Positions 39,742-48,236 of a DNA stretch of 64,000 nt are shown piece after piece. Origin of the DNA: Chitinophaga nivalis (GTDB lineage Bacteria > Bacteroidota > Bacteroidia > Chitinophagales > Chitinophagaceae); NCBI RefSeq assembly GCF_025989125.1, contig NZ_JAPDNR010000001.1, forward strand, positions 2,958,301 to 3,022,300, written 5' to 3'. The position numbers were made by a program, and so were the translations under genes. Below the pieces are notes generated by a model. It searched no databases. It had not been told where the DNA came from and saw only the letters and a list, made by a program, of their open reading frames with translations. Each line of letters starts with the position of its first letter. Positions within the stretch are counted from its first letter, which is position 1.

Positions 39742-42045
39742 ATGCAAACGCACAACTTAGGCTACCCGCGGATTGGCAGCCAGCGTGAACTCAAAAAAGC
39801 CTCAGAACTTTACTGGGCCGACAAACTGCCATTGGCGGCATTATTGCAGGAAGGTAAAAACATCCGGCTGCATAACTGGCAATTGCAACAGGAAGCAGGC
39901 ATCGACCTCATTCCCTGCAATGACTTCTCGTTCTACGATCAGGTATTGGATACCGCTTTGATGACAGGCGCGATCCCGGAAAGATACCAACCACTGATTG
40001 AACGGAAACAACTGAACAACATCGATTTGCTGTTTGCGATGGCTAGAGGCTATCAACGCGAAGGCTACGATGTAACGGCCATGGAAATGACCAAATGGTT
40101 TGATACCAACTACCACTATATTGTACCCGAATTTAAAGCAGATCAGCAGTTCACCTTATACTCCGATAAGGTGATCCGTGAATTTACCGAAGCGAAAGAA
40201 AATGGTATTGCGGCCAAACCGGTGATCATCGGACCCGTATCCTTCCTCTTGTTAGGTAAAGAAAAAGCTGCCGGATTTCATAGAATATCCCTGCTGGAAA
40301 AACTGTTGCCCGTATACGAAGAAGTATTAGGCTTACTGCAACAGGCCGGCGCCACCCACGTACAACTGGATGAACCTTGCCTGTCATTGAATCTTGGTGA
40401 AAAAGAAAGGGCGGCATTCACCCAGGCCTACCAGCAGCTGCACCAACGATTCCCGCAACTGCATATTATCCTGGCCAGCTATTTTGAATGCTACGGTGAA
40501 AACCTGGCTACCGTATTACAGCTGCCGGTACAAACCCTGCACCTCGACCTGGTTCGTTGCCCTTCCCAGCTGGATGATATCCTGGCAGCTGCACTGCCAG
40601 CCACCCTGCAGCTCTCCCTGGGCGTAGTGGATGGCCGCAACATCTGGAAGAATGACTTCCGGCAGTCGCTGGCCCTGATCACCAAAGCAGCAGATGCGAT
40701 TGGCAAAGACAGACTCTGGATGGCGCCTTCCTGCTCCCTGTTACACGTACCGTGCGACCTGGATCTGGAAACAGATGAGGAAACCCTGCAACCGGGAATC
40801 AAACAGTGGATGGCCTACGCCAAACAAAAAATTACGGAAGTGGTAACGCTGGCAAACCTCGCCACCGGAAAAGATATTGAACATATGGAACGCAAGCTGC
40901 AGGAGAACATCCGGGCTAATGCCAACCGTAAAACATCGGCCATTATCCATAACCCTGCGGTAAAAGCACAGGTAGCGGGCATTACAGACAATGATAGTCG
41001 TCGTCATGCTATTTTTGCTACCCGTAAAATCAAACAGCAGGAAGCTTTACAGTTGCCGAAGTTCCCGACTACGACCATCGGCTCTTTCCCGCAAACGAAA
41101 GAAGTAAGAAGCTGGCGTGCGAAGCTGAAAAAGCAGGAACTGAGCCAGCAGCAATACGATGAGCTGATCGCGAAAGAAACTGCCGATACCATCCGTTGGC
41201 AGGAAGAAGTGGGCATCGACGTACTGGTACATGGTGAATTTGAGCGCAACGACATGGTGGAATATTTTGGCGAGCAGCTCGATGGCTTTGCCTTCACTCG
41301 CAATGGCTGGGTACAAAGCTATGGCAGCCGCTGTGTGAAACCACCGGTTATTTACGGTGATGTATCCCGTCCGGCGCCTATGACCGTGAAGTGGACGCAG
41401 TACGCGCAGTCGCTCACCCCGCAACTGGTGAAAGGTATGCTGACCGGTCCGGTGACGATTCTGCAATGGAGCTTCGTCAGAAATGACCAGCCCAGAAGCG
41501 AAACCTGTACACAGATAGCCCTGGCCATCCGTAACGAAGTGGTGGATCTGGAAAAAGCCGGTATCCGCGTGATTCAGATCGATGAACCAGCTATCCGGGA
41601 AGGTTTGCCACTACGTCGGGAAAACTGGCAGGAATACCTGGAATGGGCCGTGCGCGCTTTCCGTATTGCCGCCAGTGGTGTGAAAGATGAAACCCAGATC
41701 CACACACACATGTGTTATTCTGAGTTCAATGATATCATTCAGCACATTGCTGATATGGATGCAGACGTGATCACGATCGAGTGTTCCCGTTCCCAGATGG
41801 AACTGCTGGATGCTTTCGCCGATTTTAAATATCCGAATGAAATCGGCCCTGGTGTATATGATATCCATTCTCCCCGTGTACCATCCAAAACGGAAATGGT
41901 AGCCTTGATGAAAAAGGCCCAGGCAGTTATCCCGGCAGAACAGCTGTGGGTAAATCCGGACTGCGGACTTAAAACCCGTCAGTGGGAAGAAACCCGCAAA
42001 GCACTGGTAGAAATGGTAGCGGCAGCGAAAGAGTTGCGGCAGTAG
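39742..42045 (+). CDS. metE: Cobalamin-independent methionine synthase
   Basis: A 767-aa cytoplasmic enzyme that transfers a methyl group from 5-methyltetrahydropteroyl-glutamate to homocysteine. It has the double-barrel layout of MetE: the N-terminal half from LGYPRIGSQRELKKASE, the C-terminal catalytic barrel from FPTTTIGSFPQTKEVRSWR, with VHGEFERNDMVEYF, VIQIDEPAIREGLP, HTHMCYSEF (zinc ligands His and Cys), ECSRSQMELLDAF and the last zinc Cys in NPDCGLKTR. Length is normal. It is controlled by the cobalamin riboswitch upstream, so it should be made only when B12 is short. A terminator follows at 42075. Confidence 0.97.
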   Translation: MQTHNLGYPRIGSQRELKKASELYWADKLPLAALLQEGKNIRLHNWQLQQEAGIDLIPCNDFSFYDQVLDTALMTGAIPERYQPLIERKQLNNIDLLFAMARGYQREGYDVTAMEMTKWFDTNYHYIVPEFKADQQFTLYSDKVIREFTEAKENGIAAKPVIIGPVSFLLLGKEKAAGFHRISLLEKLLPVYEEVLGLLQQAGATHVQLDEPCLSLNLGEKERAAFTQAYQQLHQRFPQLHIILASYFECYGENLATVLQLPVQTLHLDLVRCPSQLDDILAAALPATLQLSLGVVDGRNIWKNDFRQSLALITKAADAIGKDRLWMAPSCSLLHVPCDLDLETDEETLQPGIKQWMAYAKQKITEVVTLANLATGKDIEHMERKLQENIRANANRKTSAIIHNPAVKAQVAGITDNDSRRHAIFATRKIKQQEALQLPKFPTTTIGSFPQTKEVRSWRAKLKKQELSQQQYDELIAKETADTIRWQEEVGIDVLVHGEFERNDMVEYFGEQLDGFAFTRNGWVQSYGSRCVKPPVIYGDVSRPAPMTVKWTQYAQSLTPQLVKGMLTGPVTILQWSFVRNDQPRSETCTQIALAIRNEVVDLEKAGIRVIQIDEPAIREGLPLRRENWQEYLEWAVRAFRIAASGVKDETQIHTHMCYSEFNDIIQHIADMDADVITIECSRSQMELLDAFADFKYPNEIGPGVYDIHSPRVPSKTEMVALMKKAQAVIPAEQLWVNPDCGLKTRQWEETRKALVEMVAAAKELRQ

Positions 42046-42074
42046 TCTGCATCTTTGTAATGTATTATTTCCCG

Positions 42075-42110
42075 CCCGGCAACCGGTACCCACCGGTAGC
42101 CGGGTTTATT
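42075..42110 (+). terminator. Terminator after metE
   Basis: CCCGGC-A-ACCGGT, loop ACCC, ACCGGT-A-GCCGGG (42075-42104) then TTTATTT. The stem has one symmetric A/A bulge. It stands only 10 bp before the next small gene. Confidence 0.85.
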
Positions 42111-42119
42111 TCCACGATT

Positions 42120-42374
42120 ATGTGTGAACACGAAAGGAAACATTGTCCGCGATGTAACAGCGGTTTTGAATGTAAGGTTGGTTCCATACTGATCTGCCAG
42201 TGTAGTGCGGTAACCCTGAGCACAGAGGAACGTAATTATATCCAGGAACAGTACACCGATTGTCTGTGTGCCAACTGCCTCAAAGAAATGAAAGCCGCCT
42301 GGCACAAAGAGTTGTTTAAAAGAAAACTCTACAGGATATCTGCCTTATTATTTAATAAAAATAAATCCGGTTAA
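42120..42374 (+). CDS. Small cysteine-rich CWC-type protein
   Basis: An 84-aa protein starting at ATG 42120 (MCEHERKHCPRCNSGFECKVG); the frame is open further upstream but only into metE and its terminator. It has CPRC, then a single C, CQC and later CLCANC, the pattern of the Cys_rich_CWC family, which looks like a zinc-ribbon. Function of the family is unknown. There is no signal peptide. It follows the metE terminator by 10 bp, so it is expressed by read-through or from an unseen promoter, and may be under the same B12 control. Confidence 0.8.
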   Translation: MCEHERKHCPRCNSGFECKVGSILICQCSAVTLSTEERNYIQEQYTDCLCANCLKEMKAAWHKELFKRKLYRISALLFNKNKSG

Positions 42375-42404
42375 CCCCCATGATATGCCATTCTCCTCAA
42401 CTGA

Positions 42405-43313
42405 TTACACCGGTTGACTGGTGGGTGTTTTTACTTTGCTGGTACTTAATAAAATGCCTGCCAGTACCAGCACGCTACCCACCAGCTGGAGGGTGGTAAA
42501 TTGTTCTCTTAAAAAGATATAGGCAATCAACGCCCCTATTACCGGATTCAGGTTGAGGAAATTACCAACCTGCGCAGCCGGTAAACTCTCCAATGCCCTG
42601 TTATAGAGGAAATAAGCCACAGCAGAAGCGAATACGCCCAGGTAGGCAATACCAGCCCAGGCCTTGGGAGAAATATGCGGTATGCCTTTGTAATACATTT
42701 CTATGCCGCTAACGGGAATTAATACAAGGGTTCCCAGGAAGATACCCATGGTGGTCATGAGCAGGGTATCTGTGTTTTTAAGTTGCCGGGATAAAAGTGT
42801 ATAGGCACTCCAGCAGCAGACAGCACCTACCAGCAACAGGCTGCCCAACAGCGCATGATCTGTTTTATGGTCGGCGCCTACAAATCCTACCAGTATTACG
42901 CCGGTAACAGATAACAGGATGCCATACACACTTTTGCGCCGCAGCGGCTCGCGGAGGAAGATCGCTGCCGGTATGGCAATCGCCACCGGTATCAGTCCTT
43001 CTATCAATGCACCGGTGGATGCATGGATATAGGACATCCCGAAGTTGAAAAAGGTATAATACACGGCAACACCGGCCAGTCCCATGAGGAATAGCTGTTT
43101 ATATGGCAGTTGCTGTTGTACCTGCCTGCGGCGGTGCCAGTAAAAAGGTAAGAGAATAAGGGAGGCGGTTATATGCCGTAAGGCAGCACACAGGAAAGGC
43201 GGCACTTCTTTCAAGACCACTTTGGTTACCGTAAAGGAACTACCCCAGATCAGCATCACAAAAATAATACTGATCAGCCCTTTCGTACGATCATTCAATA
43301 TATGCTTTTTCAT
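42405..43313 (-). CDS. EamA/DMT-family transporter
   Basis: A 302-aa inner-membrane protein with ten hydrophobic helices in two EamA repeats: the first from ISIIFVMLIWGSSFTVTKVVL, the second from LGSLLLVGAVCCWSAYTLLSRQL, with the conserved PxxA-like end of the second repeat (NLNPVIGALIAYIFLREQFTTLQLVGSVLVLAGILL). Family members export amino acids or other small metabolites; the substrate cannot be read here. It stands alone, convergent with the Cys-rich gene and 241 bp from the regulator gene upstream; that gap shows nothing clear. Confidence 0.9.
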   Translation of the reverse strand: MKKHILNDRTKGLISIIFVMLIWGSSFTVTKVVLKEVPPFLCAALRHITASLILLPFYWHRRRQVQQQLPYKQLFLMGLAGVAVYYTFFNFGMSYIHASTGALIEGLIPVAIAIPAAIFLREPLRRKSVYGILLSVTGVILVGFVGADHKTDHALLGSLLLVGAVCCWSAYTLLSRQLKNTDTLLMTTMGIFLGTLVLIPVSGIEMYYKGIPHISPKAWAGIAYLGVFASAVAYFLYNRALESLPAAQVGNFLNLNPVIGALIAYIFLREQFTTLQLVGSVLVLAGILLSTSKVKTPTSQPV

Positions 43314-43554
43314 AGTTTTTCCTGTCGGTAGTTGTTTGTATGATGAGGTACAACGTTGTGTGCCGGATGATGGGTTCCGTACTAAAAGTAAAAAATAATT
43401 GTATTAAATGAGGTGGTTTTATAACGGGCAGGTGATGCCGGCAGGCAAGGAGACATAGATAATAGGGAGAGATGCCGGGATGACGTAGACCCCTATACGA
43501 AAAAGGTCCTGGCAGCAGGTTATTCTGCGGTAAAGCCTGCTGCCGGGATATGGA

Positions 43555-44184
43555 TCAGTCAGTGTTGTACAATTCTATCTTTTGCAATAGTTCTACCAGG
43601 TTGCTGACTTCCAGTTTGGTGAAAATCCGGTTTTTATAGGTACTGACCGTACTGATATGCAGTTCCAGTGTGGCCGCAATCTTTTGTACCGGTAGCCCCT
43701 GTACAAGTAGTTGCAAGACGGCTGCTTCCCGTGAAGAAAGATCGGTAAGGGGATTGTGTATTGTTTTTTTGTTGGCGCTGAAAAGCAGTTGTTCCCGGGT
43801 ATTGGCGCTCATGTATTTCTCGTTTCTTAATACCGTCTGAATGGCATTTTTGATCTCGGTATCCGGCGCGGCTTTATCCAGATAGCCATCTGCGCCCGCC
43901 TGTAAATATTTGAGGGCATATACTTTTTCGTCAAAGGCAGAAAAAACCAGTATGCAGATAGCAGGTTGCCGGAGTTTGATGGTATCCAGCATGACCAGGT
44001 TATTGCCGCCGGGAAGGTTGGTATCCAGTATTAATAAATCGTATACCTGTTTTTCGGTTGCCTGGAGGGTTTCGTCAAAAGTGGCTGCTTCTGTTACCAT
44101 TGCCAGGGGAAACATGTCCAATATCACCTGCTTCACGCCAAAGCGAACAATAGCATGATCATCTGCAATTAGAAAATTCATCAT
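43555..44184 (-). CDS. NarL/LuxR-type response regulator, orphan
   Basis: About 209 aa from ATG 44184 (MMNFLIADDHAIVRFGV); a longer reading from 44196 adds four residues, and the true start may be one codon later at 44181. Receiver domain: acidic pair in ADDH, phospho-Asp in LLILDTNLPGG, Ser/Thr position in VFSAF, Lys in YLDKAA. C-terminal LuxR HTH: LSSREAAVLQLLVQGLPVQKIAATLELHISTVSTYKNRIFTKL. No kinase gene is adjacent. A TACCTTTA element on the minus strand (44222-44229) is a possible -7. Its targets are unknown. Confidence 0.9.
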   Translation of the reverse strand: MMNFLIADDHAIVRFGVKQVILDMFPLAMVTEAATFDETLQATEKQVYDLLILDTNLPGGNNLVMLDTIKLRQPAICILVFSAFDEKVYALKYLQAGADGYLDKAAPDTEIKNAIQTVLRNEKYMSANTREQLLFSANKKTIHNPLTDLSSREAAVLQLLVQGLPVQKIAATLELHISTVSTYKNRIFTKLEVSNLVELLQKIELYNTD

Positions 44185-44350
44185 GGGACAGGTCATAGAT
44201 AATTGTGTGCCAAATTATCTGTAAAGGTAAAAAATATAATTTTTTCTTGCTGCAGGAGGAGGAAAGGAGGGTTAGTGGGACTATTAAGGCCTTTTGATAC
44301 GATTTGTCTGTAGTAGTATTACTACAAAAAAGATCAGGTATAGATAAGAT

Positions 44351-44377
44351 TACCGGAACGCCTTCGGCGTTCCGGTA
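44351..44377 (-). terminator. Terminator-like hairpin after the lipoprotein gene
   Basis: TACCGGAACGCC and GGCGTTCCGGTA form a perfect 12-bp stem with a three-base loop, 7 bp after the stop of the minus-strand lipoprotein gene. The downstream T content is low (ATCTTATC), so strength is uncertain. Confidence 0.65.
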
Positions 44378-44383
44378 AAGAAT

Positions 44384-44944
44384 TTATTTGCCCCAGTTGA
44401 CAGGCAGGTTATTTTTATCCGCAAATACTTTCCCTTTGCTGAGTAATGCGTCATATGCTTTTTCTACGTTAGCGGTATATTTCTCATTGATTTTTTGCAG
44501 TAAAGCTTCCTTTTCTGCGGCAGGTCCGTGGGTATCGCACAGCTTGGCATAAGCAGTATATTCCTGCTGATAGGCAGGTAAAGCTGCTTCGAAAAGTTGC
44601 AGGGAAGCCGCTTTAATGGCTTTGGTGTCTTCATCACCAGCCGGTAAATCCTTCACATCTTTAATCACTTTTTCGATGTAGGCGATTTTGTTTTTTACAA
44701 TATTCTGTGCCTCATCTCCCTTCTTTTTGCTGGCAGGAATATCCGGAAATTCAACGGTATTTTGCTCCAGCTCTTGCCCGAATTGCTCCGGATTAAAACC
44801 AGACAGGATGTTGGAGTTTAATACTGCTGTCTGAAAAAAACGATCTGGTGTAACACTGTTACAGGCGCTCAGCACAGATAAAAAAAGGACCAAAGACCCT
44901 GTGATAAAAAAAGCATACAGGCGTTGTGTCATATTGTTCATCAT
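44384..44944 (-). CDS. Unrecognised lipoprotein
   Basis: A 186-aa protein. Its signal sequence ends with a good lipobox (LSAC, Cys28). The mature part is mostly helical, with charged stretches (DEAQNIVKNKIAYIEKVIKDVKDL; KEALLQKINEKYTANVEKAYDALLSKG) and the short end NNLPVNWGK. I do not recognise the family. It is likely periplasmic and attached to a membrane. It is a single gene with its own hairpin behind it and a large AT-rich gap in front. Confidence 0.75.
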   Translation of the reverse strand: MMNNMTQRLYAFFITGSLVLFLSVLSACNSVTPDRFFQTAVLNSNILSGFNPEQFGQELEQNTVEFPDIPASKKKGDEAQNIVKNKIAYIEKVIKDVKDLPAGDEDTKAIKAASLQLFEAALPAYQQEYTAYAKLCDTHGPAAEKEALLQKINEKYTANVEKAYDALLSKGKVFADKNNLPVNWGK

Positions 44945-45408
44945 ATCGAAATAATTTGCGCGAAGATAGGCATTTAACTTTAGGCAGACTGGGAAGGGCC
45001 GGTGTATAGGTATTGGCGGATATGGCGTGAAACTTTATAAACGCGATAGGTGTTGTGGGTAAATATGCTATAACATCTTTTCCAGCTAAAAATTTATATC
45101 CCGGTTAACAGATATTAATTCAAAAATATACTGCATCTTTATTACCATACTGCATGCAACAGTAAATACAATCATCTCTGTCAGAACCAATTTCTTTTTC
45201 AATACAATACCCGTATAAAAACCGATACCTTATCAGGTGTTCCTGAAATAATAGGAAGAGTTATTCGCCGGCAGGTATCATTCACCTGTTGAAAGCTGAT
45301 AGCAGTATCTCCGTGTCTGGTATATAAATGAGCAATATCGGCAACGCTATACCTATTGATCTGTTCCGGAGATGCCGGTCCGGAAAAATCTATTTAAAAC
45401 ATCACTAC
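44945..45408. other. 464-bp AT-rich divergent gap, no gene
   Basis: No coding frame of note; an open frame from 45328 only extends the next gene upstream of its signal peptide. No hairpin or clear TAnnTTTG element was recognised. It must hold the promoters of two divergent lipoprotein genes. Confidence 0.55.
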
Positions 45409-46161
45409 ATGAAAAAAATTTATCTCCTGATGGTTGCACTGGCAGCCATCACCTTCAGTTCCTGTAAAAAAGAGGAAACCCTGGATCAAACAAAGCCACT
45501 TACAGAGGAAGCGTACAAAGCAAAACTGGAAAAGTTAATTCACCTGACACCGGAAACGACTTCCGGTAAATCTGCTGCGGCCCGGAAAGCTGGCAGCAGC
45601 AGCGCATTCAAAACGTATAAAGAAGCGTATGAAGCATTTAGTTTTCTGGAAGACGGTGGCAAATTTGTAGTTACAACCGAATTCAGACAAACAAAAGGAC
45701 CTGCTGTAAACACAACAGCAAAAGTACCTGTATCAGCTACCGGTGGCTTGTTTCCAGGTGATGACCCCTATGAAGATACACAAACCGTATATTGGAGAGC
45801 GCAAACCAAGGCCACTGCACAGGTTAAAAATACTTTCCGGGTGTCGCAGCTGGATGCCGACTTTATCTGGGATTTTACGGTCGTATACTATAAACAACTG
45901 ACAGGTGCCTGGCGTAGTGAAATCACGGTTACCAAAAGAGGGCAGCCTAATTTCGCTTATGGCGGTTTGGGTATTCTGGACGTAGGACCAGTAGAGTGGG
46001 TAGGCGACAAATTTATTAAGTCCGGCCAGGGACATACTACTATCGGTGGTGTGGAAGCCTCTTTTATTATTCGCATAGAATGTAGTGTAACGGTAGGTGG
46101 TACGGTATCGCCTTCAGTTGCACCTTCGCTGCTGGCGAAGATGACCGCGGTAGCGATGTGA
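45409..46161 (+). CDS. Unrecognised lipoprotein
   Basis: A 250-aa protein. The ATG at 45409 is chosen because it gives a clean lipoprotein signal (MKKIYLLMVALAAITFSSCKK, Cys19). The mature part starts helical and Lys-rich (LTEEAYKAKLEKLIHL), then a beta-rich domain follows with FKTYKEAYEAFSFLE, WRAQTKATAQVKNTFRVSQLDADFIWDFTVVYYK and a Gly/Val-rich end. No known family is recognised. It is probably a periplasmic or surface protein. A terminator follows. Confidence 0.78.
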   Translation: MKKIYLLMVALAAITFSSCKKEETLDQTKPLTEEAYKAKLEKLIHLTPETTSGKSAAARKAGSSSAFKTYKEAYEAFSFLEDGGKFVVTTEFRQTKGPAVNTTAKVPVSATGGLFPGDDPYEDTQTVYWRAQTKATAQVKNTFRVSQLDADFIWDFTVVYYKQLTGAWRSEITVTKRGQPNFAYGGLGILDVGPVEWVGDKFIKSGQGHTTIGGVEASFIIRIECSVTVGGTVSPSVAPSLLAKMTAVAM

Positions 46162-46186
46162 GTTTATAACAGACATCAAACATAAA

Positions 46187-46214
46187 AAGACACCGGCTTA
46201 TGCCGGTGTCTTCG
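46187..46214. terminator. Terminator between convergent genes
   Basis: AAGACACCGGC, loop TTAT, GCCGGTGTCTT: a perfect 11-bp stem after the lipoprotein gene. The A-run on its left gives a T-tract for minus-strand transcripts, so it may serve the TetR gene too. Confidence 0.75.
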
Positions 46215-46261
46215 CCACCTGTCCGGGAAATCTCCCGCTCTTTGATTGCCATTCCTATCTG

Positions 46262-46858
46262 CTATCCTTGCTTCCCATATAACAACTTCATACCTTTTAC
46301 ACTCACCAGCCCCTGCAGAAAAATCCGGTTCATCTCCCGACAGACCCGGTCTACATCAATGCCCTGCAGCCATATTTCTTCCAGTATAATCTGTAGCTGA
46401 GTGATATATATTTTTGCAATCAGCCAGGTATCTATATCAGGCCGGTATACTTCTTCCGCAATACCTCGCCGCAGATTGAGCAACAAGAAAGATTCCACGG
46501 CTTCTTCCTTGAATGTGGCCAGCTTTTTCCAGCTGTCGGTATAATGATTGCTGAGATCTGCCAGAAATATGGGTTGTACCGTTTGCACCATCTTTTCGAT
46601 ACCCTTCAAAAAATGCTTCATTTCTATGATCGCATGAGAAGAGATGTGCTGATTTAACAGCAGGTATCTGCCTGATTTATCGATCCAGTCGGCTATGATC
46701 ATATTCACCAGCTTCTCCTTGCTTTCAAAGTGTTCATAAAAATCGTGTTCTGTCAGACCGCAGCTACGTGTAATAGCGGCTATACTCACAGCTCTGATAC
46801 CCTTTCGGGTAAACAGTGCCATGCCTGTATAAAGTAACTGATTCCATTCTACTTTCAT
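46262..46858 (-). CDS. TetR/AcrR-family repressor of the efflux operon
   Basis: A 198-aa protein. The N-terminal HTH is clear: WNQLLYTGMALFTRKGIRAVSIAAITRSCGLTEHDFYEHFESKEKLVNMII. The rest is the helical ligand-binding part. It is the last gene of the minus-strand efflux operon, 39 bp after the TolC gene. Local repressors of this type usually shut their own efflux operon until a drug or metabolite binds. A palindrome at 52465-52480, at the predicted start site of the operon, is a candidate operator. Confidence 0.9.
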   Translation of the reverse strand: MKVEWNQLLYTGMALFTRKGIRAVSIAAITRSCGLTEHDFYEHFESKEKLVNMIIADWIDKSGRYLLLNQHISSHAIIEMKHFLKGIEKMVQTVQPIFLADLSNHYTDSWKKLATFKEEAVESFLLLNLRRGIAEEVYRPDIDTWLIAKIYITQLQIILEEIWLQGIDVDRVCREMNRIFLQGLVSVKGMKLLYGKQG

Positions 46859-46897
46859 GTAAGATCATTTTCAGGTGATGTGTCTGAATAAAAGAAA

Positions 46898-48181
46898 TTA
46901 CCTCGCTGCACCAATCGCCTTCTGATAAGCCGCTTCATTGATTTTATATTCCACCTTACTATCTATAATACTGCTATAGGCCTGTTGCCAGATGGCCTGT
47001 GCTTCCAGTACATCTTTACCGGTGATAGTACCTGCTTTGAACCGGTCGTTGGCTAGCCGGAGGTTTTCTTCTGCCTGTGTGAGCGATAAATGTGACCTGT
47101 GAATTTTTTTCACGGATTGGTTCAGTGCGAGATAAGTATGCTGCACTTCTATATTGATCTGCTCTTTGGTATCTTCCAGCAATTGTTGCCGGGCCGCGAT
47201 TTTAAAGGACTGTTCTTTTATTTTATGCGCTCTTTTACCCCAGTCGAAAATCGGCATACTGATACTGGCCAGACCATAATAGGTGCTCATAAAATCTTTT
47301 CCATTGCTGATATTTACTGATTTCCCGGCAGCAGCCACCCCGCTGGCACTCACCCCGATGGTGGGCAGCAGATCGCCTTTCAGTAGTTTCTTTTGGAGTT
47401 CTTCTGCATCCAGGACATTTTTCAATAAACGTATCTCTGGTCTGTTGTCCGCTGCGGCCAGTAAGTCGTCGCCGGTAAGTTCATTAAAGTCACCTGTTAC
47501 AGAATCGGCTACGGCAAAGTTTACCTGCCCCGGCATACCGGTTAGCTGTGCCAGCTGCAGTTTGGCCATCACCAGGCCATCTGCAGCCTGCGATACCTGC
47601 AGGGCGGCTTCATTCAGATTTACTTCCACGCGCAGCAAATCATTTTTGTAGATGATACCGGCATCATACGCGTTTTTCAGTTCCCGTTGCAAGCCTTGTA
47701 ACAGGGTCTGGTATTTATCTGCCAGCACCATTTTTTCTTTTACCTGTACCACCTGCCAGTAGGCTTTGTGTACGTTCAGGATAACTTCTGCTGTGGTGAG
47801 CACTTTTTGTTCTTCCTGTATGCTGATAAATTTTTCGGCGATTTTTTTTCCGTTACGGATTTTTCCACCGGCATAGATGGCCTGGGTAGCAGATATGCTG
47901 CCACTCACCACATACTCGGGAATCATACCGTTGAAGGCGCCGCCCACAGGTTTGCCCAGGTATGCGCCCATTACACTTCCATCAATAGCAGGGTAGGCAT
48001 TGGTGACTGCTGATTGCAGGGCCGCGCCGGCCGCATCAATCTGGTACCGGGCTGCTTTGATTTTTTTATTCTGTTCCAATGCCAGCTGCTGGCAGGTTGT
48101 TACCGACAATACCTGTGTTTGCGCCGCAACATAGTTGCCCGACAGCACAGTTGCCAGCGAAAATATTAATCTGAAGTTCAT
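46898..48181 (-). CDS. TolC-family outer-membrane channel
   Basis: A 427-aa protein counted from ATG 48181 (MNFRLIFSLATVLSGNYVAAQ), which gives a proper signal peptide; a longer reading adds 13 residues without a signal. It has the long coiled-coil helices of the OEP fold in two repeats (EQNKKIKAARYQIDAAGAALQSAVTNAYP; AEENLRLANDRFKAGTITGKDVLEAQAIWQQAYSSIIDSKVEY). It forms the exit channel with the RND pump and adaptor encoded upstream (55 bp after the pump gene). Confidence 0.92.
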   Translation of the reverse strand: MNFRLIFSLATVLSGNYVAAQTQVLSVTTCQQLALEQNKKIKAARYQIDAAGAALQSAVTNAYPAIDGSVMGAYLGKPVGGAFNGMIPEYVVSGSISATQAIYAGGKIRNGKKIAEKFISIQEEQKVLTTAEVILNVHKAYWQVVQVKEKMVLADKYQTLLQGLQRELKNAYDAGIIYKNDLLRVEVNLNEAALQVSQAADGLVMAKLQLAQLTGMPGQVNFAVADSVTGDFNELTGDDLLAAADNRPEIRLLKNVLDAEELQKKLLKGDLLPTIGVSASGVAAAGKSVNISNGKDFMSTYYGLASISMPIFDWGKRAHKIKEQSFKIAARQQLLEDTKEQINIEVQHTYLALNQSVKKIHRSHLSLTQAEENLRLANDRFKAGTITGKDVLEAQAIWQQAYSSIIDSKVEYKINEAAYQKAIGAAR

Positions 48182-48236
48182 GGTTGTTTTTTTAGATAGC
48201 AGGTGGCCTGGCTGTGCCACCTGCTGCGCTGATGAA

